This document shows, one piece after another, positions 51,149 to 63,330 of a DNA stretch of 64,000 nt (position 1 is its first letter; each line of letters opens with the position of its first letter). Below the pieces are notes generated by a model. The model searched no databases and was not told where the DNA came from. It was given only the letters and a program-made list of their open reading frames with translations. This DNA is from Siphonodentalium dalli (Eukaryota > Mollusca > Scaphopoda > Gadilida > Siphonodentaliidae), in NCBI GenBank assembly GCA_032622095.1, contig CP136063.1, positions 216,275,982 through 216,339,981 of the forward strand. The letters run 5' to 3'. A program made the translations under genes and the position numbers.

Positions 51149-53274
51149 TCAAAGGACTGGTTGTGTGTCCGGAGGTCTCCACGACCTGGTTGTCACGGTT
51201 TCTCAAAATGGCGAATTGCCTTTAGTCCGGCAACGACCGGGATGTAACGTGATCGGTTATAGGTGATCGTTGTAGCGATTCACAGCTGCATTCCCCAGTT
51301 CAGATGTGCGGGGAAATTGATCGCAGATCAGTCCAGGAGAACTTATTGGATGATTGTCATCTTCGACTTGTTAAGTTGTTAGATCCAACAAATAATTCCT
51401 CATGGTGGAAGGAGGCACACGAGCAAATATTGTGAATGATCAGTTTGTATATAACATTAGAAATCCAAGATGGGGGTTTACACGATTGTGTAGACATTTA
51501 AATTCTCAAGGATATTTTGTGACAGTTCCTCGTGGTTTTGCATTCGCATTACACTGCGACTGTCGTAAAAAAAAAGACCAGAGAACCTCACTCGTATTTA
51601 ATGATTCTCAATCCGATTTGAAACCAAGACAAAATGTGAGAAAAACCTGATGATTCAGAAAGCAGTGTTTAGACGTGGGTTTGTACCGTAGCGATAACAC
51701 GATCCGTTGTCTGCATTAAACAGTTTACATGGGTGCTTTTTAACTCAGACCATCCGATTGCAGCTGATAAATTGGACATAAATGAAATATTGCAAATCAG
51801 TATGCTCTAAACGAATTCTACGACACCTGTCCAATCATATCTTAAATCTTTATTCTCATAAATACAATTTCAGCTGCTTCGTAGCAGCCGCCATTTTTGA
51901 TCGATTGAAAACAAGAAACGTACGCGCTTAATGGCTATATACGGTATGTGTTTGGGGCTTGCGTTGCATTGACAATGTAATCTTTCTGTTGGTGCATTAA
52001 TAGATGCAACGCAAAGGAACAATTTACACGCATTGTAGCGGTTTTACATGTATTTAAATTTAAACGCAACTGATTCGTATAAATATTCGTCAGAAAATTG
52101 TGAGTCGCTTGATAGCAATAATAATTTTATTAGAGAAATAAGCTCACAAGTATATAATTAGGAATGCTCTTTGAATGGCCAACATGTGCCAGATAATTTG
52201 TGCGAGGTCATGAATGTGATAACCGCCTCATGCGGAAATCAATGTAAACCAACGCGTTCGTAGGTTAAATCTCATTATGTTGAGATACATAAACCGGATG
52301 TACCAATATTGATCTTGTGGTTTCAAATCGGAGTGGGCGTGTTTAAGTCTTTTACATATTCATCGATACCTCTGGTGTACACAACGTTGTGTTGCCAATG
52401 TACTGGTTATGTGAAAATGTGTTCGATGTAACGTGACGGGTAAAGTAAAGTTTAATGGATGTATTCATTAACGGGTGGCTGGGCCACTATGGATAAACGG
52501 AACGTTAAACTTTCCGATTTTTCTACAGACGTACAGTGAACATAGTATTTGCGGTACAATGTGATACTAATGGTCGTGCATAAGGCGACAAACACCATGT
52601 TGTCAGAAAACGATTTTTATGAATTTTTAACAAAGCTTTGTATATTTCATAAAAAATTTCTACATTCCACATCATTTGTGCGAGTGAACACTTTTTACCA
52701 CAAGTCGACATTCGTAATCTAGAATGTTCCTGTCGCGGAAATTTATGCACAATGAGCCCCATCTGACACGGAACTAGTGCGCTTTGATGAATAGAGACTC
52801 CGCCCACAAATAATATTTGCATAGAGCTTATGAAACCTATATGCAATTTTTTTTCTTGCGGATATGGGCGTGTAGCACAGGATATTCCAATGTGCATGGG
52901 CGATTACAGTAATAGAGTTACTGTTCTTATGTTGGATAAAGCGTGATAAATGCGTTGTTCGAGACAAAGTATTTTTATATGCATACATGCCAAATATACA
53001 GATACACGCTTCGGTCGGATATACTGTGTATTTACATATACTATGTTCAGCGCAAATAATATATTCTATAATATGTTTACGTATGTTTGTTGACGTTTGG
53101 TTTTGAACAGTGTTGTATAGACCTGCATTCGATTTCATCACACACTCAACGACGAAGTGCACGAGCGCTACTAACTGAACCGTGTCAAGGGGCTGGTTAT
53201 ATACTTCTCATCTATCGGGATTTATCAGAATATTTCATCTGGATAACAGTGATTCATGTGTCTATATGTGACTC
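51149..53274 (+). other. 3' untranslated region of the protease gene, then unassigned sequence
   Basis: Transcription must continue past the stop at 51148, but no canonical AATAAA was found soon after it. ATTAAA at about 51714 is a possible weak polyadenylation signal. Beyond about 51900 I see no gene, no repeat shared with the rest of the window and no conserved frame. Confidence 0.3.
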
Positions 53275-53717
53275 GCCATATCAAATCCAGTCGTAAGTCG
53301 GGATTTTTTCACCCTGTGCCAACGCATTCTCTTATATATGCGAGTCGACCATAGGTCGCCTCGCATATATAAGAGAATGCCTTGGCCTAACAATTTTTTA
53401 CAATTTTAATATTTTTTTCTTGTATTCTTTAACAATTTTATAATTTCACCCATACAGAGCCCCAGACACACATGAGCAGACGACACTCTTCTATATGCTT
53501 CTATATATGTGTGGGGCTCCCTGCAGGGTAATGGATGTTTTTTTATTTTATGTCCTAAAAATTGTAAGAAACATTTATTTAAAAAAAATGATAAAAAATT
53601 GTTAGGCCAATGCATTCTCTTATATATGCGAGGCGACCTATGGTCGACTCGCATATATAAGAGAATGCATTGGCACAGGGTAACAAATTCCCGACTTACG
53701 ACTGGATTTGATATGGC
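53275..53717. repeat. Twin-hairpin element, copy 11, in a third outer repeat
   Basis: The outer ends CATATCAAATCCAGTCGTAA (GTCGGGA) and TCCCGACTTACGACTGGATT (TGATATGG) are inverted. The inner module (53312-53681) is the long-spacer type with both hairpins. Confidence 0.92.
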
Positions 53718-54345
53718 TGGTCTAGATCTTGAAAATGTGTTATAAGTCAGTTAATAAACTCGCGACTGGACATTCGGAACTAAACAGTCTCGACACCGGG
53801 CCTCGCCCTTATTGCCCCGAATTCTTCATTACTCGTCTATTATCCCTGACATAATTTCCGGTCAATTTATAAATAAGTGACACAAGGAATTCTCGTTATA
53901 ACAAAATGTGGCTTTTCTAGAAAACAGAAACGGGTCTTGTTTACCCTCTTATTTTCTTTGGGGAAAGGGGGTAGATTTTTGCTTCGATTGTATTTTATGA
54001 TTTAGTGATACTTTCGGAAGGGATGTTAAGATTGTGTACCTATTTTTGTATGTAATGTTTGTGAGTGGCTGGAACACTCTTCATTGTGAATATTCATCAT
54101 ATTTCCCACATTCATACTCATATTCATACTAAGTGTGGATGTTTAGATTGTAAAACGGCAAACTTAGAAATAATCTTGGCATGAAGGCAGCTCGCGGTAT
54201 ATCAGCGGGAACGCTCGACGTTTGGAGATAAGTCCAACGACCGGGTAACTTGGCGGAAAAGAAACTGCGAAGCATGTGAGTGTGTAAGTTATGTCTCACA
54301 GAGCAACATATCCTCACGAAACTAGGTTCATATTGGACATAACTA
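53718..54345. other. No gene seen
   Basis: AT-rich intergenic DNA without recognised repeat or frame. Confidence 0.3.
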
Positions 54346-54744
54346 TTAACCCTTTACCCAAAGAAGGGCCCTGTGCCAATGCATTCTCTTATATATGCGA
54401 GTCGACCATAGGTCGCCTCGCATATATAAGAGAATGCATTGGCTTAACACATTAAAAATTATAAAATTGTTAAAGAATGTAAGAAAAAATGGTAAAAAGT
54501 GTTAAAAAAAGATTTTTCTTAGGCCAATGCATTCTCTTATATATGCGAGGCGACCTATGGTCGACTCGCATATATAAGAGAATGCATTGGCACAGGGCAT
54601 AACTGTAACTATCACACTGTGGTCAAGGAGCCGGTTCCAATGATATCCATATTTGTATGGTTCTATTGAGACAGACCGCAGATATTTTAGGCTGTTGAAG
54701 CTTTATTTGGCCGGGTTTGGCCGGTTTGTTGGGTAAAGGGTTAA
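54346..54744. repeat. Twin-hairpin element, copy 12, TTAA-flanked, full length
   Basis: TTAACCCTTTACCCAA to GGGTAAAGGGTTAA, with both hairpins and the single-copy arm; same orientation as copy 2. Confidence 0.95.
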
Positions 54745-55156
54745 GTCGTGTCAATGAAACTAGATATATTTCGTATGAAAATAGTCCCATATTGGACTGT
54801 TTTAAAACTGCGTTTTAGTTTCATACAGAGCATACATGAGCTTATTTCGCGATACTATTCGTTTAACTTGAATGGCTGTCCGTATATATATGCATTGCGT
54901 CTATCGAGGTTCACATGATTCTCACCACGTCATGACTTGAATTATTTATAGAGGTTGTTTTATGAGGACAAAATGTTATGTTATAAACCATAACGTAATA
55001 CACGCAAACTGATCATATTATGTCTTTGGTGTGAACGATGCATTATTGTAGGGTTATCGCGCTTGATGTATGTTATAAGTTATCATACGAACTATGATTG
55101 ATCTAAAACAGCGACATGAATCAACGGGCAGTCGGTAGCTATTAGCTTAGTGACCC

Positions 55157-55597
55157 GCCATATCAAATCCAGTCGTAAATCGGGAAATTTGTACCCTGTG
55201 CCAATGCATTCTCTTATATATGCGAGTCGACCATAGGTCGCCTCGCATATATAAGAGAATGCATTGGCCTAACAATTTTTTACAATTTTAATAACTTTTT
55301 CTTGTATTCTTTAACAATTTTATAATTTTACCCGTACAGAGCCCCAAACAAACATGAGCAGACGACACTCTTCTATATGCTTCTATATATGTGTGGGGCT
55401 CCCTGCAGGGTAATGGATGTTTTTTTTATTTTATGTCCTAAAAAATGTAAGAAACATTTATTTAAAAAAAATGATGAAACATTGTTAGGCCAATGCATTC
55501 TCTTATATATGCGAGGCGACCTATGGTCGACTCGCATATATAAGAGAATGCATTGGCACAGGGTAAAACAAATCCCGACTTACGACTGGATTTGATG
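55157..55597. repeat. Twin-hairpin element, copy 13, in the third outer repeat
   Basis: Same outer repeat as copy 11 (CATATCAAATCCAGTCGTAA ... TTACGACTGGATTTGAT), long spacer, both hairpins (inner module 55193-55564). Confidence 0.93.
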
Positions 55598-55705
55598 TTA
55601 TAAACCATAACGTTATACACGCAAACTGATCATATTATGTTTTTGGTGTGTACGATCTAAAACAGCGACATGAATCAATGGGCAGTCGGTAGCTCTTAGC
55701 TACAC
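55598..55705. repeat. Shortened duplicate of 54979-55145
   Basis: GTTATAAACCATAACGT(A/T)ATACACGCAAACTGATCATATT and ACAGCGACATGAATCAA(C/T)GGGCAGTCGG occur on both sides of copy 13. In the right copy the middle (about 55040-55100 of the left) is missing. Confidence 0.85.
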
Positions 55706-55869
55706 AAGTTCGAAATTGAGCAATTTTACAATCTAAACCTCCTGTTGTGTGATATCGCCTACGGCGGCTGACTTCTGTTGACTTCCTCGACCATGCATCA
55801 GTTACTTTCGGTACACTCACGTTCTGAAGATCCATGTGACGCCACACTGTAATCGTTTACTATCTGGGT

Positions 55870-56018
55870 CCAAATACATGTATGTTTATTATTTTTAGAA
55901 AAAAAAAAAAACAATAAACAAAATCAAGACACCCGTATGTTCCTTAGATGAGACCCATCTAAGGAGCATGCGGGTGTCTTGTTAATTTGCTAAACATTAA
56001 TAAACATACATGTATTTG
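55870..56018. repeat. Palindromic miniature element
   Basis: AAATACATGTATGTTTATTA, CAAGACACCCG, TCCTTAGATG, then the inverse: ~65-base arms round an apex GAGACC. Confidence 0.8.
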
Positions 56019-56439
56019 GTCTGTATGTCTATTTAATTTTGCTTTGTGGCCTCATCTTTATCTTACTTGTAACAGGTTGATAATTACTGATTACATAGCA
56101 GTACTTTTTGTTAACAGCATAATTTTAGCATCAATTCCGCAAGACCCGCCATCGTAATATCAAATTAACAGGACCACATAACCATGGGTGGTGAATGTAT
56201 ACCATTGGGGGTAAATTGCATCAGTTGGGGGATTCCCAATCTATTAAAGATATTAACGTCGACAATAACAGATAAAGTTCAACGAAGAGATACGCCACCT
56301 TTACTATGTTGCACCGGGTCTAAAATGAGTTCACACCCAGCAGACGGTATACCTCGATCCGTGTCTTATGGTACGTTCATGCACCGCAAACGGTATACCG
56401 AGATTATTGTCTTATGTACGGGCAATTTCCTTTGGCTCA

Positions 56440-57080
56440 CACTACAGGCCGCATCCCTCATCTGATCGCCACCAAACATTATCTGGATCTGCGGGGCGAC
56501 CTCTAGATGGGAGCCATGGATTATTTCTGAAATTCGTTAAAAACATGGCCACCAGGAGACATCTTGGATTTTATTCTTTGCTTGATCAAATCATTCGGCA
56601 CACCCTAAAGACCACATCCCTCATCCGATCGTCATCAAACTTCATATCCACATTCAGAGTGACCTCTAGATGGGAGCCATCGATTTTTGCGAAATTTGTT
56701 GAAAAACATTTTGGATTTTACTCTATGCACGACTAATTTCTTCGGCACAACCTACATGCCATATCCCTCATCCGAGCGTCACCAAACTTCACAAGGATCA
56801 TCGGAGTGACTTCAAGATGGGAGCCAACGATATTTTCAGAACACCATTAAAACATGGTCGCCAGTTTCCATCTTGGATTATACTCTTTTCATGACTAAAA
56901 TCCGTTGGCACACCATACATACCACATTCTTCATCCAAGCTTCATATGGTTCTTTGGGTGACCTCTAAATGGAAGATGTCATTTTTTTCCGAAAATTGTT
57001 TAAAAACATGACCGCCTGGAGTCATTTCGGATTTCATATTTGAATCCATCGGCACACACTGCAGCCAACTTTTACTGGAG
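56440..57080. repeat. Tandem repeat, about four ~155-base units
   Basis: Units contain GGCACACCCTA, CATCCCTCATCCGATCGTCA, CAAACTTCATATG, GTGACCTCTAGATGGGAGCC and AAAACATGGCC. One and a half similar units are at 63060-63330. Confidence 0.85.
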
Positions 57081-58477
57081 AAATGTTTGACAGTATCATT
57101 GACTTGCATTATAAATACTTCGTAGCTTCGTATACTACAGCCCTCTACGGCAAATGGCCTCCAAGATTGCCAGGCAAATTTGCCAGCGCATGAACGTACC
57201 CTTACAGATGGTCTATCTCTTTGTAAACATGTGTTATGTAGTTACCGGGGTATACAATATTAGATATGAATCGAAGTTCCCTGTCCGGAAATTCTTCTGT
57301 TGCTTAATATTGATTATATTTCGAATATTTGCTGGTCTAAAACGTGTTGTTGTTTAGCTAACGAACAATAGTGGTTTACCATACATTTTACAGTGTACTT
57401 TCGTCATAAATAAACGTTAATTAGACTCAGTTTCGCTTATAACTATGTAATAAAACAATACAAACAATCAATCTGCATGGGACGTTTGGCGTTCGGGCAT
57501 AGCTGTGGGAACACCCTAATGATCTCTCTCGATATATGGTATCGCCTGAATTGTCTGTTCTAAAATAGAACAATATAGTGTCCCACGTTATCATCCCATT
57601 TTATAACAAAATATTCGAAATAAAAATCAAAATTAATTTATAGAAGCGTTTCCGGACATGGGTCATCAATTCATATTTATTATTTTATACCCACTATTTC
57701 AAAAATTGTTATTTGAAGAGATAATCCATCTTTAAGTCAAATCGACCATGCTGTCGGGGATCAGTCCACGGAAGTTCTGTCGCCGTCGAGTTTCTGTTTG
57801 ATACTGGTGTCAGGATTATGCCATAGTCCCAAATTATTTATTTCTTATCTCACACGATGTAAATATACTCATTGGATTAGAAGACGGAGTTTAATTTCAC
57901 GTTTAAACTCAGGATGGTGTTCATTCAAACTACCTTTGTATTCCAACTGAATGTATTTCTATGTTTGTATATGTATGTTGTATCAATTTCGTTTGGAATG
58001 TTAGAGAATAATCATATTTGGCACGTGTTTTGTTTAGTTAACATTTGCAACAACGTATATATCTGAAAGCATGAAACTTTGCAGAACTGATGCGATAACA
58101 ATATCTTGCTTGAAACCATAATGAAAATGTTTACATTTCACAGCGACGTAGAAACGGGGGTCTACTTCCGAATTTTAGTTACAAGCACTTCAACATCATT
58201 CCATTTAGATCCATCCTTGATTTTGAATGTATCGTCGAGGATTTCAAACTATCTTCCCCAATCGTTTAATTAAAGCTACTTGGCGGCTTGCGCTCCAAAA
58301 AAAAAATGCACATAATTTTATTCGCTTTTGAATTTTGTCCGGTATCTAAATTGGTCGATGAATACTTGGTATAACTTTCTACGAGCAGTATATATCCCAG
58401 AAAGACGCATTGAAGTCATAAATATACATCGACACAATATTGACACGATATTTATGTCCAAAAACAAACAAAAAACA
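57081..58477. other. No gene seen
   Basis: Only a repeat piece at about 58310-58420 (matching 16560-16660). No conserved frame. Confidence 0.35.
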
Positions 58478-58812
58478 CAGCTGGCTAGCATCACCAAATT
58501 CACTCTCTGGGACCTCACTCTGCTTAGGCCTCATCTTCTGGGTATTATATATAGTCTCAAATTAACATTGTTTTTAGTTACTTTTTTTCCTTCTGGGAAG
58601 TTTCTATATCCCCTAATTTGCAGAAGATAAAATACATAATCGAGGTGACTAATGTGTGAACATCACCAACTTCAACTGGGGAACTTCAATCTGATCCTAG
58701 ATTTCCCATAGCAGTTGAAGCCTAAGCAGAATGAGGTTCCCAAAAGCGTGAATTTGGTGATGCTATCCAGCAGTGCGGGATAGCATTACTAAATTCACCC
58801 CTCAGGGGACCT
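58478..58812. repeat. Dispersed foldback-type repeat, copy 3
   Basis: CTAGCATCACCAAATTCACT...GACCTCACTCTGC at the left, inverse GCAGAATGAGGTTCCC...AATTTGGTGATGCTA at the right; followed by a second inverted end. Confidence 0.8.
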
Positions 58813-59436
58813 CATTCAGAAAATAATGATTGGTTGAAGTAAGTACGTGGACATTAAAAGATAAGTGGGTTGACCCACCCCATATACATTTCGTAAAAAA
58901 AAAAATGTGCATTTTGATGCCTATATAAACACTAAAGGCATAGCATCTGGTATGTGGGATGAAGAGGGAGATCACTCGATCTTTTCGATCATCCCGGGCG
59001 CTTCGCGTCCAACTTCTCACTCTGCATCTGGTATACTCATACTGGGCACGTCGTGGCTTTGACACTTTTACGATTTTGATTCATCGTTGGACAGGAAGAG
59101 GCATCATACAAACTATGGCCTAAGCCTAGCTATTAATTATACGACCTTTAATTAATTATTTTGTACATGTATAGGTTTACGGACGACCTCGTGGTCTGGT
59201 CTATCAGTTGAAACGACGACAAACCGCGACAAACAAACTGTAGAATATATGTCCGTTACGATGCCACATGTTTGGTCGTCCACAATATGCATATCATGGT
59301 TTATATGTCACAATCCAAATTGTTGTATTCACATGATCAAGACCAATTGTATTTTTGTGATTTAACCTGTGCACAGAATAAAGAGTTATCATTTGTTTTA
59401 CCGCTGTCGTTTCTAATGTTGGGGGAATACTGGTGC
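58813..59436. other. No gene seen
   Basis: No shared repeat or conserved frame recognised. Confidence 0.3.
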
Positions 59437-59777
59437 TGAATAGGTCACTCTATGTTTTCTGTGATAAAGTTACCAAGGTTCCTGAAATTGTGATAAAGTT
59501 ACCCAGGTTGGAGAGGAATGTGATAAAGTTACATTTCATTTTTAGCAACAAATTATTGATTTTTGCGATCAAAATGATGAACTACAATACTAATATGTCT
59601 TAATTTATGCATAATAAGGGCCATTACTTGCCAAAACTGAACAGTATTTCCCTCTGTCACTTTTAAATCGAGTTGATATTGTGAGATTTGCTTAACCTGT
59701 GTAACTTTATCACAATTCCCTCCAATCTGGGTAACTTTATCACAAATTTAGGATGAGAGTGACCTATTCAGCCATAT
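59437..59777. repeat. Foldback element with iterated GTGATAAAGTTAC arms
   Basis: The ends GCTGAATAGGTCACTCTA and GAGTGACCTATTCAGC are inverted. The left arm has three GTGATAAAGTTAC motifs, the right arm has two or three GTAACTTTATCAC. Confidence 0.9.
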
Positions 59778-59854
59778 ACTGGTGGGCACACCGCAACCAA
59801 ATTCACCATCTGCTTAACAAATTCTATACTGAATAGATTCTTCCACTCAGTTAT

Positions 59855-60470
59855 ACAAATATATACTGGAATGGCCTATTATTAATTTGGAGGGATGTTC
59901 AGGTAACATAAGCACACAACAGGCAGGCGAGCTGATAATACAATGACAGAAGAATTCATATCCATTGATGGGAAATGTTCAGACAATAAGTTCAACAAAG
60001 GACGAATTATTGAATCTATTAGCTGTACATTTCCTAGGGATAACTACTCGTCAATGAGTATTTGGTATTGATACGGTTAAGTAGCGCGCTACCATCGGAT
60101 TTGAAACCATGGAACTAAAATTTGTGAAATTTGCTAAGTTCAGAAATAAGACAGACCCATAGGAAGCCATTAATGGGAGTCCTACAATTCCAGACATCCA
60201 ACTTTACAACAAAGTAATTCTGCCATGTTGTGGCTTCTATAATCTCACTTGAACCCTTTCTATAGTAAATATTCATTGGGGGCGACTTCCCATAGGACAT
60301 GTTCAGACCATATGCCGTTTGTTGAACTTTTTATCTGAATATTTACCGCCAATGAATAGGATCATTCTGCCATTTCTGTTATATGTCGTCTGCATTTATT
60401 TCCTGAACACACATAGACATGAATGATAAGCCTGTCCAAATTGTCCTTTTATAACTGATTGTGAGAATCC
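59855..60470. repeat. Dispersed foldback repeat, copy 2
   Basis: See 43285-43740. Around 59985-60060 and 60300-60360 the GTTCAACAAA/GAACTTTTTATCTGAA motifs are inverted. Confidence 0.6.
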
Positions 60471-61129
60471 ATTTAGTAAAGGCATGGTTCTAGGCGCCCC
60501 GCGCGTTCTATTTGACACCATACATTAAAACTACTATGAGTAAGTTTTAGATACCATAAAGTAACAAGAGGCGGCACCTGGGTGCTGGGATACCCACATG
60601 GTGAAAATTTAAATATGGACAGGTCGGAAATCAAATTGTGAAAAAAATGTGATGAACAAATTACTTGACAATTCTAACAAACGACGGACGGAAATCCAAA
60701 ATTTTCAGATAAAGAAAGAGGGATAATTCTTGAACGGAAAACGCGAACAACGTCGATGAACCGTCTTTTTAAAGCCCTCCTGGTGCCAAACCTGCATGCA
60801 TTACCAAACTGCATCGAGGTCCGACATGAGCGGATGGATGGACTGACGCATGTAATCCAGTATACCCCATATTTTTTGATGGGGGTATAATTAGAACATA
60901 CTAATGAGCAAATAAAAGGGACTGAATTACACCTGCATGGCATGTTGAAGTGAGCGATGGGATTAAAGTGGGTTCATGCAAAATAACATGCAAGTATGTA
61001 AAACATCAACATGTACATAAATTAAATTTGTACTTATTTTCATTATTAATAACTCCCCAATAATGAGATTTCGCATTTCAAAACCATTGTTATGTACACA
61101 ATGAAATTACCGATAAAATTTCAATACAA
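60471..61129. other. No gene seen
   Basis: An 89-codon minus frame (60674-60943) has no recognised motif. CGGATGGATGGACTGACGCA near 60832 is the usual simple-repeat type. Confidence 0.3.
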
Positions 61130-61395
61130 GATATCCTCGTGAAAATAGGTTCACATTTGACCTAAATATCCACATAGGTTCATATTCGATTATTTGATTA
61201 TGAAACAAGCCCATATTGGGTGGAGTTATTCAGTTTTATACCGCGACCACAATGAAAACACATTGTAAAGAGCGTACATCTGGTCTATTTAGATTCATAT
61301 AAAATGAAACTAACATTCAAATAATGCCGATATGGGCTTATTTGTGTTTTTGAAATAAGTTCAATGTAAGGTTATTTTCACGAGAACAGGCTATC
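61130..61395. repeat. Foldback element
   Basis: TCGTGAAAATAGGTTCACAT...AACAAGCCCATATTGG and inverse ATATGGGCTTATTT...GTTATTTTCACGAG. Confidence 0.7.
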
Positions 61396-61609
61396 GAATA
61401 AGATACCAAAGTTTAATCAAAACTTGACGAAACGCCAAATCATTGACAACTATTCTGAAATCCATATTCAGACTAAACTGTTTACACCACGCGATTAGAG
61501 ATTACATAACAATGGTACATGTACCAACAAGCGATCGTTATTGGGGAACTATACATAATAAACATAAGAAATAAGTTTATATATTTATCCATGTTCATCT
61601 TAGTGTTGG

Positions 61610-63030
61610 AGTTTTTACAGACTTTAGTAATAGTCCAGGAGATATTGGTCGACCTCTGCACCCCCCCCAGGACTTAACTTTACCCCACTAATTTTCTTCC
61701 TTAAGGTCTCCTCTAATTTTTTTCACTTGTTAACAAGAAAAAAAAGTGTCCGCAGAGACTCCAGACAAGATGGCGGCCATTTCTTTTTAATGCACCAGGT
61801 CTCTTTGGTCGCCATTATAGTAAAGATGATAGCACAATCGGCCTTGTTTTCCGCTCGATTCGTTATGCTAATATACAACCCTTACAAATTAGCCAATAAT
61901 CCGACACCAGAATCCAATATGGCGGCAAAGATGGCCGCCGAAATGTGAAAATATGCTATTTTTCTGACATGTTACCACCTTTCGTTTGTCTCTGTGGGAA
62001 AATGTTAGAATTTTTGCGTCATGTTATACATTTATCATATAGAGGAGTCATTGGCCAACACATTGGGAACATAATATGCATTCATTGCGGGATATTTTTG
62101 TCCGATATCACGTTTTCCCAAATGCCGATATCATAGGTCAAAGCCGAATCTCCGTTAATAACGTGATGTTATGTTTCGAATCAATGAATGTTATTGCTAT
62201 TATAACAACACCCATGCATATATATTTGCAGGAGATACTCGAGCTAGGATTCCTCTTATACCTGAGTTGACGAATATTTACCCAAATCCAAGATGGCGGC
62301 CAAAATGGCCACCAGAAATAAAAAATCGCCGAAAATCGCTGATTTTAACATCAGTGAGCATTATTGTCATGACAACTCCACACCTGCTTACTATTGTAAG
62401 TTGGGAACACTTAGGCGAAGAACTTTCCTTGTACTATATCCAAATAAAAGTCCCCCAAATCCAAAATGGCGGACAGATTTTGAAAAATCACCGAAATTCC
62501 CTCATATTCACATCATTTGGGCATTATTGTCGAGACAACTCCACCAATGCTTACAATTGAGTTGGAAATACTAAGGTGAAATAATTACATTACATCTCAT
62601 GCAAGAAATTGTTTTCCAAATCGAAGATGGCGGCCAAAATGGCGACCGAAATTTGAAAACACGTCTACATTCCTTTACTTTCTTACATTTCGGCGGCCAT
62701 CTTTGCCGCCATATTGGATTCTGGTGTCGGATTATTGGCTAATGTGTAAGGGTTGCATATTAGCATAACGAATCGAGCGGAAAACAAGACCGCATGTGCT
62801 ATCATCTTTACTATAATGGCGATCAAAGAGACCTGGTGCATTAAAACAAAATGGCCGCCATGATGGACGCCATCTTGACTGGAGTCTCTGTGGCCACTTT
62901 TTTGTCTTGTTAACAAGTGAACAAAATTAGAGGAGACCTTAAGGAAGAAAATTAGTGGGGTGAAGTTAAGTCCTGTGGGGGGGGGGGGGTGCAGATGTCG
63001 ACCAATATCTCCTGGACTATAAAGCTCAAC
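61610..63030. repeat. 1.4-kb foldback element with 350-base arms
   Basis: The left arm (about 61610-61960) and right arm (about 62680-63030) are inverted copies, running from the AGGAGATATTGGTCGACCTC end through ATGGCGGCCAT and ATTAGCCAATAATCCGACAC to CATTTCGGCGGCC. The ~720-base centre holds three or four degenerate units around AAATCCAAGATGGCGGCCAA. C and G runs at 61662-61670 and 62977-62989 match in the arms. Confidence 0.9.
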
Positions 63031-63059
63031 TTGACCAAGTCAAGTTTGAGCTATTGTCT

Positions 63060-63330
63060 TGGCACACCCTACAGATCACGCTCTTCATCCTGTCATCGCA
63101 AAAATTCATATGGAACCTTGGGGCGACCTCTAGATATGAGGCATCATTTTTTTTTCAGAAAAACAAACATGGCTGTCAGCAGCCATCTTAGATTTCACAT
63201 TTGAGTCCATCGGCACACACTGCAGCCCACATTCATTGAGATTTTCGATAAAATATGGCCGTTTTGCATGAATAAATACATTGGCATGGCCTACAGCCAA
63301 CATTTTTCATCCAGACTTCATATGGCTCTT
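63060..63330. repeat. Tandem repeat units of the 56440-57080 family
   Basis: GGCACACCCTACAGATCACG, GGGCGACCTCTAGATATGAG, GGCACACACTGCAGCCCACA. Confidence 0.75.

Noticed and set aside
7441-55565. CRISPR-like array of regularly repeated palindromes
   Set aside because: The palindromes are dispersed transposon parts kilobases apart, spacers are shared and AT-rich, and the DNA is eukaryotic.
62171-62574. Overlapping plus frames of 129 and 93 codons
   Set aside because: Lie in the tandem units in the loop of the foldback element, two frames open at once, no motif.
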